A DNA stretch of 64,000 bases from Gadus chalcogrammus (GCF_026213295.1 NC_079421.1:16470209-16534208); one strand, 5' to 3'; counted from the stretch's first letter, positions 22,685-37,047 are shown. Translations and numbers: made by a program. The notes: generated by a model not told the origin, from the sequence alone.

Positions 22685-25600
22685 CTGTGAAGAAGATATG
22701 GGAATATATGGACTTTAACAAGACTTTCCTATTATTTTTAGCCACGAATAGGTCCAGGTTCAAACAAGAGAAGTGGATGTTGGTGAACCGATGAAAACTT
22801 CCCGCTAAATCCCCGTGTTCAAACACCAGATATTGTACAATTTCCTCAAACTAAAGCAATGATTCAGAGAAGTAAGGTTTTGCCCACGGAATTGAGGAAC
22901 ACGGTTGTTCTGTTGTATCGTTGTATTCAGGCATCAAAGGCAGAGGATATGGATCACTACACAGTGGCTTTCTGTTGAATCTCAAAGTGTTTTTACTCGA
23001 CCAACACAAGCTCATTAAAGAGAAAGGAAATGGGGGGTATAATTGATGACCTCCAAAATGACATGCTCCTATAATTCTGCATCACAGGTAGGCTAATTTA
23101 GGTGGGTTAGCTGCCGATTAGGTCATGCACAGGTAAACTGACAGTTATTCAAACTACCAGGGGAAGCAATTGTAAAATAATGAGATTCAGGTTTGTAATA
23201 ATCTGGATTATGCCTAATAGATATAGCAGATACTTTGATAAAAGTATTGCTTAAGAGTTAGCAGGATTGGGTTTTTAGCAGGATGTACAGACCAGTTGGC
23301 AAGTGCCAAAATGGGTTGCTAGAAACAATATATATAATATATAATATATAATATATAAGAAGGACAAAAACGTCACCTCTACATTTCAAAGCGTCTTTGG
23401 TTGTCATGCATCTTCTAAGCAATCTGTTTTTTTGGCAGCCTTCTTTGACACTGCATATGTCATGGCATAAATGACTGCACAAGTTAACTGAGGTTAACCA
23501 GAAACAAATATGTAACTTCCACAAGAAAGGCAATCAAAATAATATTTTTTTAAAAACTGGGTACACCCTTTTAAAAAAAACGATAAACAATGCAAGGGAA
23601 ACATTTGAGAATAACTTTTCTCGGTCTACACGCCCTCCGATATAGATAGAAGAGAAGATCTTCTGAAATCACATGAGATTCAAACATGTTTACAGAGGAT
23701 GTAGACGGAACAGGGACAATCCACAGCGATGAATGAATGACATCCCCGGCCCAACATCTCCGCTGGAATCCACGTACACGGAGTGAAACAGGCACAGCGA
23801 TGCAGTGCAAGGAGGGTCTGCATTCATTACCGTGTGACATCGTGTTGCTTACAGCTAGTTTGTCTTTGTGCTGCAGATACGCCGTCTATCCCCGCTAAAT
23901 CACTTGAATCAGATTACATTTTAGACCTATGTGTGTGGGGAAATAGCCTGCACACAATGCGCACTTCATAACCTCAAAACTAAAAAACAAAGTCATCGCC
24001 AGTCAGTCGGGTAAACACCAACTATGACACACATTTAAACCCACATCTAAACCCTTATCCATCCTGCCAGCTCCCTGTCCATCTCCCAGCACAAAGGAGA
24101 CATGTCCCAATGACACGATCGCACGATAAAGTGAAAGATATTAACAATGTGAGCCAGACCGATATAAATAAGACGTCTATAAATAGTTCGTTTTGTGTCG
24201 ATATCGCCTCGAAGAAACTCTGGAGATCTCCGGGTCGGGCTCGCTCGTTCGCGGGAGATGGCGAATGAGTCGTTCTGCGCGGGGACGACAATTGCCTCTC
24301 AGGTGATTGCTCCATCTACAGCCAAAACACGAGCACGCTGAAATGGCTGTCGTGTTGCCTGGAGCACCGTTCGGGGTCTCAGTTCAATGTATTTTATTTA
24401 TTTTTTTCAAATGAAGGCTTGTGTTTTTGGTCCGGAGGCAAAAGCACTGACATGAGCATTTCCCCATCGAGTCGCCTGGGCTGCGTCGTTCATTCGCACT
24501 CGCAGGGCACAATGTGGCAACGCCGCCGCCGCCGTGTCCGTCACAGCGTTGCCGATAACGTAGCCCTGTCGACATCCACCCAACCCTCCCCCCCCAAAAA
24601 AAATCAGGTAACATTCACATCAAACTCTAATGATTAGCAAACAATGCATAAGGATTTGCCCGTCCGTATACAGGAACCAGTAACGTGCTTTACCAAACAT
24701 CCCAGATCAATTGAACCAAGAAATGGCAACGCTACAGATCGGGCCATTGACTTCACTGAGTTGGTAACAAATGTTTCGATTAAGAAGTGCCCCACTGGAC
24801 ATCTAGCCCGTGGGGTGGACAACAGCAAACTTACAGGCCAGCGCTGAAAGGGGCGCCACTCGTGAACGAGATGGCAAACAATATTAAACTCCGATGTCCA
24901 ATAACACAAATGTTCAGATCCCTGCGCAGCAAAGTCTCGGCGAGCCTCCGCATTACTCACAGTGGTTTACATGTTTAGACAGGCTACTGTATTTATCCCT
25001 GACCGACCGACACCAAGTGTTCAGTCTAGTATCGGCCCTAAAGGAAACCACTTCAGCGCTGCGAGGCACTGGCGAGTTGGACCCGAACGGGTTGCGATCG
25101 TCCCCAGACTCTCCAAATACTGAATAATTCTAAAGGTAATTAGCAAGAAAGATAAGATGTCAAATGACAGAAACAGTTACGAACCCGTTCGTACAAATGG
25201 CATAAAAACATCACATGGCTCGGCTCAAATAAAGGTCCAACGTCTCGCCCCACTGCTCGCTGCTGTCCACTAATCTCGACGATTTCGGTTCTAAAAGTCC
25301 AGGGGGGTTCGTCAAGACAGTCCAGTACAGTATCTCCAGTCTCTAGTCTGGTGGGAAAGAGGGGTAGAAGGTGGACATCTCGCATGGGATATGTAGTGTT
25401 CCGCCATCCACGCCCAGGCTCACGTATTGGCGAGCTGGGAGGAGTAAGGACTTCAGGTACCGGCATGCAGTTCGAGCTCCAGCCGCTCAAGGGGAAAGAG
25501 GGATCGCAACCAAGAGTGTAACGGTGCGCTAAACTGAGAAGGGTTATCGAAGTAACGAAGTGATAAATTGTATTCTTAAACGAAAATAATCACAGAGTGT

Positions 25601-28600
25601 CAGAGGATGAGTGTCTTCGTGAGGAAGGGAAGCAAGTCAATGAATAGGTTAGAACAGGGTCGATGGTTGCTAGAGGAGAATGCGAAACACGTAAAGAGTG
25701 GGAGAGGTATGGTTCTTCTGTTGTTGCGGAATTAACACGAGGAAGCGACATCCCGGGTGTTTGGGCCACTTGCGCGTAGTAAACGTTAACAGCAATGATA
25801 TTCGTATAGTTTTACAGAGCACAATAGACGGGCGGCTCTCTTTGAATTTCACAATGAAAGGCTACCTGAAGCCCCCCATATTGTTATTGCCATGTGTGTC
25901 AGATAATGAGGCCTACTAATAGATAAGGTGTCTCCTGTGTTGACCTCCACAACTGACGTTTACCCATGTTTGCTCACAACAAAAACATTCATTTGTTTCG
26001 CCACTTGATCCACAAGCTCTTATCAAATGATAAAGCAAAATTGTCTATTTGCTCCCTCCAGCATAAACCATTAGTGATTAAATTCTGGGCTTGAAATATC
26101 TAAGCATCGAATTAGTTCATTATTATTTGCCCTTTTTTTCTTAGCACATCAACGACTATACCAACATGCAGGTTTCCATTATATTTCAGTCTCTAAGGAA
26201 TGTCTGGGTCATGTCCTTGTCCTTTTATAAGCAGAACTGAATCAACTATTGCAGTGCAGTGTAATGTGTCACATTTAGTAGTTACTTTCGTTATATCGCT
26301 GTGTTAAGTGCAGGTTTTCCATCTCTGGCCCGGATGGTATATGGTTAACACCTGTCTGTAATTGGCAGTCACTTCTCCCAATCATATTGCCATATAGGAT
26401 CAAAATACAGGACCAAATTCTGATCAAAATGTTATTGACACAATGAAACGATATAGTATCAAGCCACGATTGATATAATCAATAAATAACACAGGGTGTC
26501 GAGTGGATTCCATCTGGAGGCACAGTCTGTTGAGAATCAGAAATCGGTTTAGTCCACCAACTATCTGATCATTTGAAGGGGGGGAGGGGGGACTTGGAGG
26601 AAACAGGAGTTGGTTTGAACAAATACAACAGAAACAAACAAGAAGTAAAATACACAGCAAAGGAACGATATAGATTCTACATCGTGATGTGCCATGTTTT
26701 ATACCGATTTGACTTAAATGTATAATAAATCGATTTCCTGGCATAGATAATAATCAGCAGGATACTGATATGCAGGAGCACTATATGGGTCAAATCTGAT
26801 ATAACCCGAAATGTCCAAGACACTGTTCATCTTTATCGATGTAACAATGGCATTTTAAAATCGTATTAGGTCACACACAAACAGGAAGTTAAATTGAAAC
26901 AATCGGGTGATAAATAAATAACCAGGGTGTTCTTGATCATTGACAAAACCAAAAAGTTGGGCAAAAAATATAATCTTGGTCACTTCCTGGGTCAGAACTT
27001 TCATTTGGGCCGATTAAACGACCAGGCTAGGGTCCAAGTTTGTATCTTGAGGGATGAGGGATTGGCATACAAGCAGCCCTCAATGAGAAAGACCCCAGGT
27101 CGGACCTCTACACATGCCTACAGCGGGCAGCCTACGGCAGGCCTATCTAAAAAAAAACAATTCCGATCCAGCTAACCACGAAACAAGCAACTCAAACACG
27201 GGAATATATACATGTGCGATATCTTAAGACATGTGCTTTTCTGTTCAACATATCCTCCGCGTCTAAGTATCCCAAACCATGTGTTGTTCCGGAGCTCTAA
27301 CTGAGGGAGATAAGACCGGTAATGGCAGCGGGTCCCCCAGACGCCCAACGCCAGGTGACAGTGGGGCAAGTGTAAGACGGTTTAGTGTTCACAACTCTCC
27401 ACCGCAACCCGACGGCACCACATCGGCCCGGGAAGCGCCAGAGAGCGGAGTGGTCCGTTGACACCTCGCGTTGTGTCCGTGCTGGGGTAACCCGGGGACC
27501 TCAGTGACCGCGCCGACAGCTATCCCGCTAGTGACCGGCCCGCTCGCTAACAGACCCGCCACTCGCGAACAAACGCTGACCCACAGCTCGACCAGGAGCG
27601 GAGCTTTGAAACCATGGGAATAAAAAAAAGAAGGTGTTTCACAAAACACAACACCGATGTGTTCATAGGAAGGACGGTCACATGTGCGATCGCCAACTGT
27701 GACAATGAGGAAGACACTCGTTCGCTACGAGGGGCCTTCGGATGTTTCAGGAATGCCCTCAAAAAGTGGGCAGAAATAGTCATCTTTCGCCGGGTCGTGT
27801 GAGAGATTATCGACCTGATTAGGCCGCCATGGTCCACGGCTACGAGGATGTCCCGTCTGAGTTCGCGGTCCACCTGGTCAAAATTCAATGTTGGGAGGGG
27901 GGCTACGCATGAAGTAAAAGTCCGAGTCGTTATAGCTACTACCTTAGACGTTATTAATTAATTATTCTACAGTAAACGACGAACAAGGGGGAAATCAAGG
28001 GCCGATCGCTCATGTGAACGTGAAACGGTGTGACGGTATGGAGTGGTACAAGGTTGAAATGCAAGCGCGGGGCTCAACTGTATCGGTTCGTGTCAGCGTT
28101 TTGGCAAACTGACTGCAATATCATGTATGTCATCTCGGGAACTTGGGTTATCCGTAGCTACATGTGACACGATCCCGCACAACACACAACACAAGTGGTG
28201 AAATAAGGTACGACCCAAACAAGTCAATCCACTGAAAACCACGTACAAGTCAAAAAATACATATATCGATGTCAAAGTTTGTCAAGAGTTTACTTGCCCT
28301 CGATGGCGTTGTGCAATGCCCCCCCCTTTAATGCCCCCTGCTCGCCCGTAACGCCTTTGTTATTAGTAATCGCATGGTATTGCACCGTCTTACCTTGCGC
28401 TCCAAGCTGCCTACAGTCAGAAAGCATGCATTCAGCGCAACAAGCTATTGTTCTCTATTGTGGTGGATCCGTGCGGGCCCAGGGGTGTGATTTTGAAGTA
28501 GAATGAATAGGAGTATGCAATTTTGGCTTGTCCTCGCGATCTTCGCTTATTGCCAGTTTTCGGGCTGCAGCAGCTGGAGATGCAAATCGCGCACTCTGGG

Positions 28601-28640
28601 TCCTAGCGCCGTGCTAAGACCTACAGGTGAACAGCATTGG
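22685..28640 (-). other. Unresolved 5' part of bcorl1 / flank
   Basis: The exon at 22684-22599 starts in phase 1 with acceptor CTTCTTCACAG, so at least one upstream coding exon must exist. I could not find the conserved N-terminal block of the family here. CpG-richer stretches at about 24,190-24,560 and 27,390-27,600 are the best candidates for promoter or first-exon sequence. No reading frame in this interval can be tied to the gene. A TA-rich repeat lies at 23,330-23,358. Confidence 0.35.
27390..27600. promoter_or_regulatory. CpG-rich stretch, candidate bcorl1 promoter
   Basis: Locally high GC and many CpG dinucleotides in an otherwise AT-rich 14-kb interval, located 4.7 kb upstream of the first recognised bcorl1 exon. 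No TATA box or defined exon could be assigned. Position-based inference only. Confidence 0.25.
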
Positions 28641-31494
28641 ATCGGAACTATTTATCAATAAGTGCGAGCGACCTTGTGACCGTCAAAAACAAACAAAAGA
28701 AAACCACCGCAATTGTGTTTCTTGTCTGAACTGCATTTCGTGTTTGAGACACATATCTAAACACATAGCCTACGTGTCTAAACACATCAAATTTGGTATT
28801 GTTTCAGCATCTGACTCTTTGGCAATTCTAACAGAAACGCTTATGGATCACCTCCTGAGAGAATTTAGTCTCATTGGAATCATCTATGTCACCGATATGG
28901 CTGCAAATGAATTTGATAGGACAACTTCATCAGAAATGTTCTTGAAGTTGTTTAAGTGATGTGTAACATATTCTTGAAGGCTTAGACCTTTGTGGATGTA
29001 TTAGCTTATTTTCCCATTAAAAGATAATCCCTTGAAGTTTCATCAATATTAAGCAACACATCTCAAGTTGAGTTCTTCTGATATCAACGTTCAGAAGAAC
29101 GTGGGGAAGAACGTACAGGCGGACAGGTGTCATGTAGGCCAAGTTACACAGGATACACTTTTTGCCATGTCACAGCCTTTTACATGTACATAATGAGTCC
29201 TTATTTTCAATCAAGCAACCAAATAAAGGGGGTCAAATCCATATTACACTTGGCAAGACATTGGCAAGACTTAAATAAATTGCAATAATGGAACCACATA
29301 ATTGAATACTGGACCTTATTACATATTTTCCTTTTCACAATCAGGTCATTTATAAGACTTTGACAATAAAAAACATTTACTGATAGGATAGGCCTCTTGT
29401 GTTGACGATGGGGTTTGACCCAAAAACAATTCAGCTGGGACTCTAACACCAACCACTAGGATCCGGCCCCTTCCACTTACATGTCCATATGATAGAGAAA
29501 GTTGTTGTCTGTTTGACTGGTAAAAGAGTTTACCAAAGATTACACCACGGTGAACCACTCAGAGGTATGTGGCAGACCAGGGTCTTGCCGCGGTAAGATT
29601 TGCAAAAGGCGCCAACCACCTCTTTGAGAACATGTTGATGAAACCTCCATCCCCAAGAATCGGTGCCTGAGGTATAGGCCCACCTGATATGGAAACACTT
29701 TCATGATATAAGGACAAAATAACACTATCTCTGTTTATAATCATAAGATGCTTCAGCAATATCTCGGCGTTGCATTAAGTTGCTAATTTTATTTAGTGTA
29801 ATATACAATAGTATTCAAAAACAATATTGAATAATTTCCATGCAGCCCAGGCCTGAAGCCCAACTCAAATATTGTGAGCCTAGTTTGTTGCTTTTTACAG
29901 CACACACATATTTGTAGCATGACAAATCGATCAGTAGCCTTCATGTAAAAAGGGCGAATAGCTATACTAATACATATATAACCATGTTCATTAGAGACTC
30001 AGTGCATTCTATTGATGTAAAGGATGCCTCTATATTGCTATAAAGTTGAAAGATTTAATAAAAACAATCTACTTTCGGCTCAGCTGTAACACTTAATTGG
30101 CCACTATTTATACCTCTGCCATTATGTTCCTTTGAAACGAAAGCAAGCAGTCTGTTCACAAGTAAAACTAGTCAACTATGCCTAGCGACAACAGCACTAT
30201 GAACTTTGTGTTATGAGTCATAACAACATTATTAATGAAGCCACAAACATAGTAGAGGTGTAACCAAGCTACAGTCAAAATTAAAATAGGATTTCCAAGG
30301 GCTCAGATAAGCTTGTGTGCATATTTTTGTGTGTAAAAGAAAGAAAATTGGTACTGAAAAAAATATTAATAATTATTTTTAACGGACACATTCGATTTGT
30401 ACAGCCTATTCCGTTTAACCAGGGACTAAGGATGATTAGAATCAGTTATTTGTCATAAAAGGATGGTGACATTACATCAGTGCTGTTTAGAGTGGAAAAA
30501 AGGCTGTAGAGGGTGCAAAGACAGACCGGTATCTTCCAGCATGGCTTCGTGTCCAGCCGGGGGAGGGCCTTACGCCATCTTATAGTGTTGGGCAGAGAAG
30601 GCCCCCAGTGGCTCTCCCCACAGCTCTGTGGTTGTATGAACCTGTTGCTGTGGTATAACTCCTCTGTTCTGCCACAGAGTCACGTACAGGAAGGCATGCC
30701 TCGCTTGGCGTCCAGCGGACTCACCTCCCGTGGGTATTTGGAAGCATTTGTGTGGAGAAGTATAGCCTCCTGATGAGGCGACCGTCTTGTGTCTCGCTCT
30801 CAATCAGCGCTCGGTTACTTAGGGTGTTTCAATTCACGACGAACAAGGAGCGCAGTTGTCTGCCAAATAAAACAAATAAAATGGCCAAGCAACCAAAACT
30901 GTTTTTATCCGGTATAGACTGAACAACGTTCTTATAAGGCTTTACTCCGATTAGAAAATTGCAATGGTTAAGGGCTTAGGATCAATGAACCAATCACCCA
31001 ACTTGCAAATTCTAAGTCACTTCTAAGTCATTCACTTAAAGCCATCAGCCGTGATGAATGTTATTATAAGTGATTGTTTAGGCTAGTTATAGCTAATTAT
31101 AGCACCAGGTCAGACAACAGTGTGAATAACCCACTGCTTGTATTGTAGCCTTTTATTGAAAAATAAAAGGGAAAATTAATAATTTTTTATGTCAAACAAA
31201 CTAATGATTGTCTTGTGAAATAGACGGTTAAAAAAATGTTGTTGTTATTTCTGCACAATTAAAACTCTATATTCAAGGTGAGCTTGATTGTCGTTTAAAT
31301 ATTTTTGTAAAATTATGACCTTAGAAAATTTTCGTGAAAATCTTCAAGGTGGTCTCTTAGGGATGGGCCACTATATATCACAATATAAAGAATTATCACA
31401 ATATTATATAAGGATAACCTAACACTCTTACAATAAATAACAACAACATTAAACATAATATATTTTCAACTTTCATACTGTGATGGAATCAGAG

Positions 31495-31770
31495 GCATAT
31501 ACATTTACATCCACCTTTAGGGCATTTAGCAGACGCTTTTATCCAAAGTGACTTACAATAAGTACATTTGTCATAAGAAGTGAAACAATATATAGCTGTC
31601 AGTACAGTAAAGATGTTCATAGAACCAAGTGCAAGTACTAACAATCGCTAGGCTAACCCATTCCCCGTGTACATCAATGATAGCAGCTACTGCAGACGCT
31701 ACACAATTAAGTACTATGAATAAGTGCAATGTAGATTAAAATTAAATATATAAAATGATGTATCACAAGA
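31495..31770 (+). repeat. Teleost interspersed repeat (SINE/LINE tail-like)
   Basis: Contains the phrase GCATTTAGCAGACGCTTTTATCC followed by AAAGTGACTTACAATAAG. This phrase is abundant in many teleost genomes as part of a short interspersed element. The copy runs on through a conserved-looking body to about 31,770 and appears on the plus strand as written. I do not assign it to a named family. Confidence 0.55.
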
Positions 31771-32076
31771 TAAAGGTTAATTTTGTGATACCATGGAATC
31801 CCACCCTATAGTGCTGTCTGTCCATGGTATTTGCCTTTACGGCACTTGTTTCGACAGGACTATTTGATTAACTCTTGGCCACCGACACACATCAACTGTC
31901 CAGTCTAGACCGACTCGATTAGATTTTTGCCTACACTATGATCCCTTTGAGCCAAACCACTTCCGGAGGTGTCAGGATCACATTCTGATAGGATTTCATA
32001 TTGTGTGGCCAGCATCTGGCCACAATGTGGACACATTAATGCAGCTTAATTCAAACCACAGCCAGAGTTCTCTTCT

Positions 32077-32640
32077 ACCGTGGAAGGGACGTGTCGAACA
32101 AACTGCATAGCCGAAACGCTTTGCAAATTGGAAAAACACAAGTACGGAAAACCCAAATGTAAAAAGACACAACTTAACGGCAAGCACCACAACACAAATG
32201 CTAAAGCCTCCACACAAATGCAAAAGCCACTAAACAAATTAAAAAGCCACGACATAATGGAAGCAAGCGTCGACTGATGTAGACAATGAAACGTGCAAGT
32301 TATAATCGCCTGCAGAATTGTATTATACCTGTAGACTCATAGTATGGAATGGGGGCAAGAAAATAATTGACTTTCAAACATTACCTTCACTTGTGCAAGG
32401 CTTATCGGCATCATACGAGAATTTGATGTTCTCGCCACACAAAGTGCAGAATGACATTTCAGAATGCAGGCTGAACCTGTAAAAGGGAAAAAACTTCATC
32501 ATAAAACTGGTTTCATCGTCCACATCTATTGACGATCACTTCTGTTATTCTGTTGTGGCTTTGGCATTTGACTTGTGGCTTTTGCATCTGTGTTGTGGCT
32601 TTTGCGTTTTCCTTTAATGTGCTTATGTTTTTTCAGTCCG
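32077..32640. repeat. Foldback pair of AAATGCAAAAGCCAC repeats
   Basis: The left part (about 32,100-32,255) carries tandem units of the type ACACAAATGCAAAAGCCAC. The right part (about 32,545-32,640) carries the reverse complement (GTGGCTTTTGCAT..). CGAAACG-type ends occur at both sides (about 32,108 and 32,641). This is the structure of a non-autonomous DNA element with subterminal repeats, about 560 bp. Confidence 0.45.
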
Positions 32641-35600
32641 TTTCGACCCATCTCAGTCCCCGTACTGTACCCCGGCTGATGCCATCAAATCTCATGCACC
32701 AGAATATTCAACTCCACAGCAGGATACAGTTAGTCTCATATTCAATACTCATTGAATATTTGACATTCGCTGCCAGACACCATACACCATACACTAACCC
32801 ACCCCGAAACAAGACATTATTGTAGTAAGGCCACAACCTATATTGAATGTCTTTTAAATACAAACATGTCTCCATTCCAGGCAGCCCTTTTCCCCCTATC
32901 AGCTTTAATCATCCCTGCTTTGCCTGTCTGGCGAGAGACTTTACACTTTAAATGAAAAATAACAGAATAGCTGTTCCTTAACCAAGCCAACACCATTTTA
33001 TTGCAAAGTATTCTTGATATTGAGTGATTCACGAGAGAGAGTTTGTGTTTAAAGTGGTAGCTCATGACAACATGTCTGCATACAAAATTTTTGTTTAAAT
33101 GACTGTAACCAAGGTATTTGAGAGAACTGGTGAGCATGGGACACCTAAAAGTCGAACAGATTGCAATACGAGCATTAGCAATTTGCAAAAGACACTGTTT
33201 AACATCAACCCCAAACCCCAGAGTTGACTGGTCAAAGCCCCTGGGAAGAATGCCTTTGCTTCATTCCAGTTTTGGAAAGGTAGGCGGATGGATTGCTGGA
33301 ACATATATGAACATCTACAGATTCATAGATGGGATACTTTAGTCTTATTGTATGGCTCTCTACCAGTTCTAGACAGCGAATCACATTAGAACTCCAATAA
33401 GAGCTCTTCTTCCAACTGCTTTGTTTGTATAATGTGCGCCAATACCTAAACCATTTAACAAACAATAGAATAAATGAACATAATGAAAAAAAACAACTAA
33501 TGTTCAAGCCCCCTCCGCGCATCTTATCCTAGATTTGTAAATATGTATCTAACTGTTGAAGGGTTCAGTGTGGAATGATATTCTTATTGTTGGGGATTGC
33601 TGCACAATATAAATTGTAATTTAAGATTGTTGTGGGTTTCAATGCATTGTAATAATGAAGGGCAACACCGATATCTTTCAGAAAATATTTTAAAAGAAAA
33701 TAGTCTGAAAGAAGCTACTAGATTAGTAGAAAAAAACATCCTTCAATTAATAATAAAAGCAGGGCTCAAGTCTCGTTCAACTTGTGTCCTTTGTGGAAAT
33801 GCCTGACAGATAAAGTGGTGAAACCGTACCTGATATTTAGTTTCACGTCAAAAGAAAGCCTTGCACTCGTTACAGTATTTCATTATGTAATTTAGGACTT
33901 TGAAGAAGTTGTGCCGCATGCCAATGGGTCTTTATAAATGGATGAACCACGTGGACTAGGATGAAGAATCAGCATTATGAAGTAGAAATCTAAAATCCAC
34001 ATATGCAATGCTAAAGATGGCTACACCTCAAATATCTATAGGTAATATTGTTGTTAGCATTACTACAAAATCTATTGCATCAACAATCATCTATAGCCTT
34101 GTTATTTGTACATTAGAGTTGATATTACTTTGCACCAATTTTATTTTTTCGTACAAAAGTTCCAGATACCATTTCATCCATCACTCCTTCCAAAGGTGTC
34201 AGTGGTCCCAATGCTACTAATTAATAATACTACCAGGCTGAATTCTATTTTTAAGATGGTGTTCAGTTAAGTTGTTCTTTATGATTCATAAACCCTTTCC
34301 CATATATTTGATGTTTTCTGATATAGAAACATATTGCTGTCATGCTATTTTCATTATGGCAGATGAAAAACTAGCATTTGCTTGGGAAAATCATAAATTA
34401 AATAAAACCTGGCTCTTCTTTTTTTCCTTGACCAGACCACCTGTAAATTCAGTGCAGAAAGCCTGGGGTCATCAAGGTCAGGTTACAGCCTAACTTTGTA
34501 AGCATCAGTAAGAAGATTGTGGCAGCAAAGATATGTTGGCGCAATATACTGAGAAATCGCAGCCCCACTACCAACAGAAGGAAATGTTTGCCTTAGCTGC
34601 CCGGAAAGGAAGTGTAAAGCCCCTTTTACACATAGTACCAGGTAAATTACTGGGATAATATTGGAGGCACTGTTAGTGATTTACAATGTTCACACATGCA
34701 GCTTCATTCAGGAACATTTCTGTCTTGTGCCCATGGCATAGCAATGTAGGAATACGGGCCAAGAGACAGTCTGGAATAGGGTGGTAATGCAACACTGAGA
34801 AGAGCTCCCTTATTTGGGGACCTGTCCTGTTTCCAAAAAAGAGCTTGTTTGCAAACGGAAATAATAAGAACAAGAAGCTGTATTGCTATTACTATCAGAT
34901 CACAGGATAAGCATTGGCACCTCGCCAATTTCATGTACGTCCTCAGCGGAGTCTTGCTATTGGTTTGCTTGCTCTAAGCGAAAGACTGTACAGACAGTGA
35001 TCCGGAAATGTTACCACCTCCTGAGCAGGCATATTGCTGGAGCAGATTTTCTGGAATATTATATCCAATCCACGCATGGCCCCATACAGGCACTCTTCCG
35101 GAACATTGCAGGGTAAGACCACATGTGTGAAAGCGGTGAGTGAACTCACATTTGCACACTATGAGATTTTAAAAGATAGGTTTTGGGTACACTAACTCCT
35201 CTTGAGTGTTGTATGTTGCACTCGATCTACAGGCTCTATAAATATTTGTTTGCAGCGTTCTCCCGGTCAGTAAACTTTTGAAAATACATTGATGAAAATG
35301 TTATAGACTTAGTCTTTTACAATTCTCATTACTCTTTTTAGCAGTCTGCATTGAGGCTTTAGTATTTAGGAAAACATAATAAATCCTCACAGAAAACCGG
35401 CAGCTGGCAATAATGTTTCAATTGGCTATAGATTATTAACATTTGGTAAATTTGTTTCCAATCAAGTCATTTATTGTTTGGTAAAGCCATTTCCGCTGCA
35501 TGAGTAATGAGCATTCTCTGAATGTAGAAAATAGAATGTGTTAGGTTTCAAAAAGAGTTAAACAACAAATAGGCTAATTATCAGACAATAATTAACATAT

Positions 35601-36974
35601 TTGTCTAGCAGATTTTTTTTCAAATTAATGCAGGAATCAGTTTTTTCACAAAATAAACGATATTAGACAAAACATGGCAAACAACCAAGAGGAATTATAC
35701 AAGCTAGAAATGACAAAAAAAGGTGTCTCAGCCTGAGCATTGAACCCTCCGAGCCCAAGGCCATGCTGACTTTGCAGTGGCCCAAAACAGATTTTGTTTT
35801 GGGGTGGCTGCATGATGAAGATCTACATTTAGTCTATAAGCACAGTGGAAAGCACACGTCACATGGACCTTCACACCATGTGGATTGGCTCTTTTCAAAT
35901 AATTTCTGATACTTTTGCATATGGACATCTGTTCATGCCAGAGAGATCGAAGCTGAACAACAGAAATCTGAATAGAGTATTGCACTGTAATGTGTAATGT
36001 GGTGCTGACAGACTCCTGTGATAATAGTACTACCCAGATCTTTACTTTGACCTCCAACCACCACAAACACAAGAATCCAACCCCAAGCAAGTACTTAATA
36101 ACCAATTCTCCTACTAATAGCCAAGCGTTAACCTAACCATTTATAAACCTCAAAATTCGTGGATTTCAACCGTAATTCGGAAAATCTCACAAGTAGTATT
36201 GGCCCTAACAGCAGGTAGAGGTACCCGTCTCCCCCCAGAATGGAGGATTTAGGAATAGACGGTTCAGATACGTATAAACACCACCCCTTTATAAAAATGC
36301 TTTGCAGTAAATCATAACCAAACATATCGATTTTATCATTGATTGACTTTGTGATTTCAAGTGGGTCTTTGATTTCTGTATGCCAAAATAGTGGAAGTTC
36401 AAACTAAATTGACCTCAGAGTATGTAGGCCTACAGGACACGCTGTAGTCTAGCGTGTACATCTTTGTTATACAAAACACGTCTGCTTCAGTACTCTCTGC
36501 AGACGGTAACTTGTTGTTCTGCAATAAATACCTTGTCATAACCAGCAAACAAAAAACTCCAGCACTTTTATTTGACTTCTGCCTTGTGTCGTGAGTCGGT
36601 TAACCCAACTGTTAATGCGTGGTCAAGGGCTGCCAAACCGAGAAATCATAGCGAAAACAGCATCCCCTCTGCGGCCTCAGTCGAGCACCACCCTGTCCTG
36701 CCCAGCACAGCCCAGCCTCTGACCTAATGTTATCCTTAGGGATTTAATAAAACTCTCAAGAAGAAGAAGAAGGAATTAACCTCTTCAAGGAAAACCGAAA
36801 ACTTGATTTGGGTCCACACGCAAGTTATGTAGCGCGGTTGCACAAAAAAAAACGCGACTCCACCCTATTCGGTCCGTAATGGCCGTACACTGTCCGGTAC
36901 CTCGTAACGTAACGGCTCCGCACGGATGAACATGCTGCCTTCATAAACACTTCAAACACTTGCATAGGACAACT

Positions 36975-37047
36975 GGTTCCATAGTGTAGTGGTTATCACG
37001 TCTGCTTTACACGCAGAAGGTCCTGGGTTCGAGCCCCAGTGGAACCA
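36975..37047 (+). tRNA. tRNA-Val (anticodon TAC)
   Basis: A 73-base cloverleaf. Acceptor stem GGTTCCA pairs with TGGAACC, with discriminator A. The D-arm/A-box contains TAGTGTAGTGGTTATCACG, the anticodon loop CTTTACA has TAC at 37008-37010, and the T-arm/B-box is GGTTCGAGCCCC. There is no intron. A short T4 run at 37052-37055 can serve as Pol III terminator. It is isolated, about 0.9 kb upstream of cstf2 and on the same strand. All stems are intact, so it is probably functional. Confidence 0.96.

Larger units (their letters stand above)
28641..36960. other. AT-rich intergenic interval
   Basis: No protein-coding exon recognised on either strand. All open frames are short and lack codon structure or family similarity. 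It contains one teleost interspersed repeat (31,495-31,770), a foldback repeat pair (32,077-32,640) and a few GC-richer unique stretches (29,390-29,660; 30,480-30,800) that could be conserved non-coding elements or lncRNA exons. An AAG repeat lies at about 36,762-36,773. Confidence 0.45.

Noticed and set aside
24055..24315. Minus-strand ATG frame in CpG-rich DNA, considered as the bcorl1 start exon
   Set aside because: No credible donor within the frame and no family block; it turns hydrophobic without reason.
25140..25490. 116-aa minus-strand open frame with a Pro-rich phrase, considered as a bcorl1 5' exon
   Set aside because: No similarity to the family N-terminus and no phase-1 donor in the right frame.
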